Origin: Pirellulales bacterium
Lineage (GTDB): Bacteria > Planctomycetota > Planctomycetia > Pirellulales > Pirellulaceae
Reading direction: 5' to 3'
Length of the DNA stretch: 53,035 bases
Assembly: GCA_022451045.1 (NCBI GenBank)
Contig: JAKUOW010000010.1
Coordinates: 1 to 53,035 of the forward strand
In this document: piece after piece, positions 51,292 through 53,035 of the stretch
How positions within the stretch are numbered: the first letter of the stretch is position 1
Layout: each line of letters starts with the position of its first letter
The notes under the pieces: generated by a model
Told to the model about the DNA's origin: nothing
What the model saw: the letters and a program-made list of their open reading frames with translations, nothing else
Databases searched by the model: none
Program-made: the position numbers and the translations under genes

Positions 51292-51319
51292 TTGGATGTC
51301 TCTAACGCCACTATATAAT
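51292..51319 (+). promoter_or_regulatory. Possible promoter (TTGGAT, 16 bases, TATAAT)
   Basis: TATAAT (51314-51319) is a full -10 match, and TTGGAT (51292-51297) is a weak -35 at a spacing of 16 bases. If used it would give a leader of about 315 bases for the gene at 51644. Placement by consensus only. Confidence 0.3.
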
Positions 51320-51337
51320 GGAGCAAGTTGCATGTAA

Positions 51338-51352
51338 TTTGCAACGTGCAAA
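51338..51352. promoter_or_regulatory. Inverted repeat TTTGCA-ACG-TGCAAA
   Basis: A perfect 6-bp inverted repeat with a three-base centre lies just after the TATAAT box. A further GTTGCA half-site lies at 51327-51332. The form resembles an operator for a dimeric repressor. No regulator gene is next to it. Confidence 0.35.
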
Positions 51353-51643
51353 CACAAAACATGTATCAATCAGACCGGTTTTATCGCGCAATATCATACT
51401 TTGACACCAAGAATACCCCGAACACGCCTATCCTTCGTCACGAGTGTACATTTGCTCGGGCGATTCAATAATTAGGTGTTTTTTGGTGATATTTGTCGTA
51501 AAACCAAAATGAAAGCGTAGTGTGCGGTAAGCTTCAATTGACTCAGTTGAGTTAGCACCCATATCATAAAGTATTGCGCCGCACATTAAATTGGCGGGGA
51601 ACTTGGCCGACCATTCCTATCGAGAAAAAGTAGAGTCACCGAG

Positions 51644-52876
51644 ATGACTGGTTTAAAGAATATCGTTGTTGTAATTGCACTGTGTTGTTCGTTTTTTGCA
51701 GTTACTGCTGATGGGCAACAGCCTGCTCAGGCACCATTCCAGATAGTACCGGTTCATCCGGGATTAATTGATCAAGGACGACTATATAACACGATTAACA
51801 GCCAGGTTAATCAGATATTAGCCGGTGTTCAATCGCTTGACGCACAGGCACCAAATACGCTTGATCCCAACATGCAGCCTCAAACCAATCGTCAGCTATT
51901 GGTTAGTTGGTACCAAGGGTATCGATTTGCCCAAATGACGCAGCCCACATCAGTCGGAGAAATTTCCGCTAACAGGATTTCGTTTCTTGAAGACTTGAAC
52001 AAGAAGTGTCGCAGTCAGGAAGTACACGATTATCTGGTTGGTGATGTCGCCTTTCCGGCAATGCAAGCCATTATCCAGGGTAATTTCCATCCGGTTGTGA
52101 AGTACAACGCCATGCTGATAGTCGGGGCGCTTAATGCTGAAGAGAGTATAGCAGCCGCAACCCGATTGCCTCCCGTACCTTACGCCCCTTCACTGGCACT
52201 GTTGGTTCAGTATGTCCAAGACGATACGGCTTCGGATGCTTTACGACTCGGCGCGTGGGTCGGTGTGCTACGTCATATCACAATGGATTTTTATAACACT
52301 GGTATTCAGGGACAACTCAATACAGCCATACAGGGAGCGCGGACCATACCTCCAAACCAAAAACTGCTGATCTATAACCAGGCTTTGGCGCTCGTAAAAC
52401 AGTCAGCACCGGCCAGCAGAAGTTTAGAGGCGCACACTTGGTTCCAACGCCGCGCATTAGATGTTATCGGTCGGGTTGGATTCATTCCACCAAATAGCGA
52501 TGTTGTAACGACCGTATCTGCAATCGTCGCTAATGACCAGGCACCGCTTTCACTCAGACTTTCAGCTGCGCTGACTCTTGGTCGGCTGCAGTACCGGCAA
52601 TCGGGCGTTGGCTTACCGGCGGGTGAAACTAGTTTGTCACTTGGTGACTTAGCTATCACGATCTGCAAGAACGAATTTCAACGCGTTGCTCTTGCTGAGC
52701 TCAAAGCCAAAGGACCTGCTTCCGAAGACTCGGGAATAGGTGGGATGGGCGGCATGGATGGCGGAATGGGAGGAGCCATGGGCGGCATGGGCGGCATGGA
52801 CGGTGGTATGGGAGGAGGAGCCATGGGCGGCATGGGCGGTATGGGCGGTATGGGCGGTATGCCCGGAATGATGTAA
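51644..52876 (+). CDS. Exported protein with Gly/Met-rich tail, unknown function
   Basis: I do not recognise this family. The 410-residue product has a signal peptide (VVVIALCCSFFAVTADG, cleavage near 24). The middle, about 30-350, is helical and looks like HEAT-type repeats (FPAMQAIIQGNFHPVVKYN, LGAWVGVLRHITMDF, LRLSAALTLGRLQY). The tail at 364-410 is only Gly, Met, Asp and Ala with few others, in GGM units, with 14 Met in 47 residues. Such tails are known from GroEL and some other proteins, where they are flexible. A strong terminator follows at 52906-52942. AAGTAGAGTCACCG precedes the ATG. Confidence 0.8.
   Translation: MTGLKNIVVVIALCCSFFAVTADGQQPAQAPFQIVPVHPGLIDQGRLYNTINSQVNQILAGVQSLDAQAPNTLDPNMQPQTNRQLLVSWYQGYRFAQMTQPTSVGEISANRISFLEDLNKKCRSQEVHDYLVGDVAFPAMQAIIQGNFHPVVKYNAMLIVGALNAEESIAAATRLPPVPYAPSLALLVQYVQDDTASDALRLGAWVGVLRHITMDFYNTGIQGQLNTAIQGARTIPPNQKLLIYNQALALVKQSAPASRSLEAHTWFQRRALDVIGRVGFIPPNSDVVTTVSAIVANDQAPLSLRLSAALTLGRLQYRQSGVGLPAGETSLSLGDLAITICKNEFQRVALAELKAKGPASEDSGIGGMGGMDGGMGGAMGGMGGMDGGMGGGAMGGMGGMGGMGGMPGMM
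52733..52873 (+). repeat. GGM-type coding repeat
   Basis: The DNA has near-identical units of ATGGGCGGC and ATGGGCGGT that encode the Gly-Gly-Met tail of the preceding gene. The end is a run of four GGM units followed by PGMM. Such repeats can change length by slippage. Confidence 0.85.
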
Positions 52877-52905
52877 GTTGCCTTCTCATTTTTTAAAACC
52901 TCAAC

Positions 52906-52942
52906 AACCCCGATCCCTTTTCTGCGGGATCGGGGTTTTTTT
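52906..52942 (+). terminator. Rho-independent terminator after the GGM-tail gene
   Basis: AACCCCGATCCC (52906-52917) pairs with GGGATCGGGGTT (52926-52937), all 12 bp perfect across an eight-base loop, and a run of T ends it (seven in all). It lies 30 bases after the stop. The remaining bases up to 53035 show nothing further. Confidence 0.93.
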
Positions 52943-53035
52943 ATGATAGGTATTGGGGTTCAACATTCTTTATACTTATTAACATATCACCTCCTCATAA
53001 CCTCTACTCCGGGCAGTTGACAGGATAAGGTGCAA

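Larger units (their letters stand above)
51207..51643. other. Long divergent intergenic region with possible control sites
   Basis: These 437 bases lie between two divergent genes, the M48 protease and the GGM-tail protein. I see no gene in them. A promoter-like pair and an inverted repeat near 51292-51352 are listed separately. The last 80 bases hold the leader of the gene at 51644. Confidence 0.6.

Overview
The window looks like a piece of a planctomycete chromosome, probably from the Pirellulales or a relative. The evidence is a set of families typical of that phylum: a secreted DUF1592-type cytochrome protein beside a DUF1552 protein, a PVC-type dehydrogenase with a C-terminal CxxCH heme domain, a Tat-exported Gfo/Idh/MocA oxidoreductase, a TIGR03067-type protein, and an iron-sulfur and membrane complex I cluster with unusual low-complexity insertions. 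FliW and CsrA point to a flagellated cell, and MqnD points to menaquinone made by the futalosine route. I see no phage, plasmid, insertion sequence or CRISPR array.

Layout. Bases 1-8237 hold housekeeping genes: the tail of an SDR, an LptF/LptG-type permease behind an aminotransferase (minus strand), then ComF-type phosphoribosyltransferase, a DUF502 membrane protein, hemC, fliW, csrA, a small unknown gene and mqnD (plus strand). A tRNA-Glu with a strong hairpin terminator and a second, oppositely oriented csrA follow. After 759 bases with no convincing gene comes the nuo cluster (9543-22189) in the order I, DUF2203, A, C, D, H, J, K, L, M, N. NuoB, E, F and G are not present. Several of these subunits carry acidic or His/Asp-rich additions, most strikingly NuoL. 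A ferritin-like protein, a TatD-type hydrolase and a large heme protein follow on the same strand.

Bases 26563-38625 hold small-molecule metabolism and secreted proteins: a serine hydrolase broken by one in-frame TAG, an SDR, a hydroxyacid-oxoacid transhydrogenase divergent from a methylmalonate-semialdehyde-type dehydrogenase, a Tat-exported unknown protein divergent from a Gfo/Idh/MocA protein, a secreted leucine-rich-repeat protein with a charged helical tail, and another SDR. From 43798 back to 36167 five minus-strand genes are packed with gaps of 2-34 bases: two AftB-like GT-C membrane proteins, the DUF1592 and DUF1552 proteins and a secreted esterase-like hydrolase.

The end of the window (44010-52876) holds an RraA-like/MlrC-like pair, small unknown genes, a tight operon of an M48 membrane protease with three tandem AIM24-family paralogues, and a secreted protein with a Gly/Met-rich tail. 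The observations I rate highest are the His-rich loops in NuoL together with the acidic additions across the complex I membrane arm, the M48-AIM24 triplet operon, the HOT/MmsA divergent pair, the GT-C/DUF1592/DUF1552 operon, and the single-stop pseudogene.
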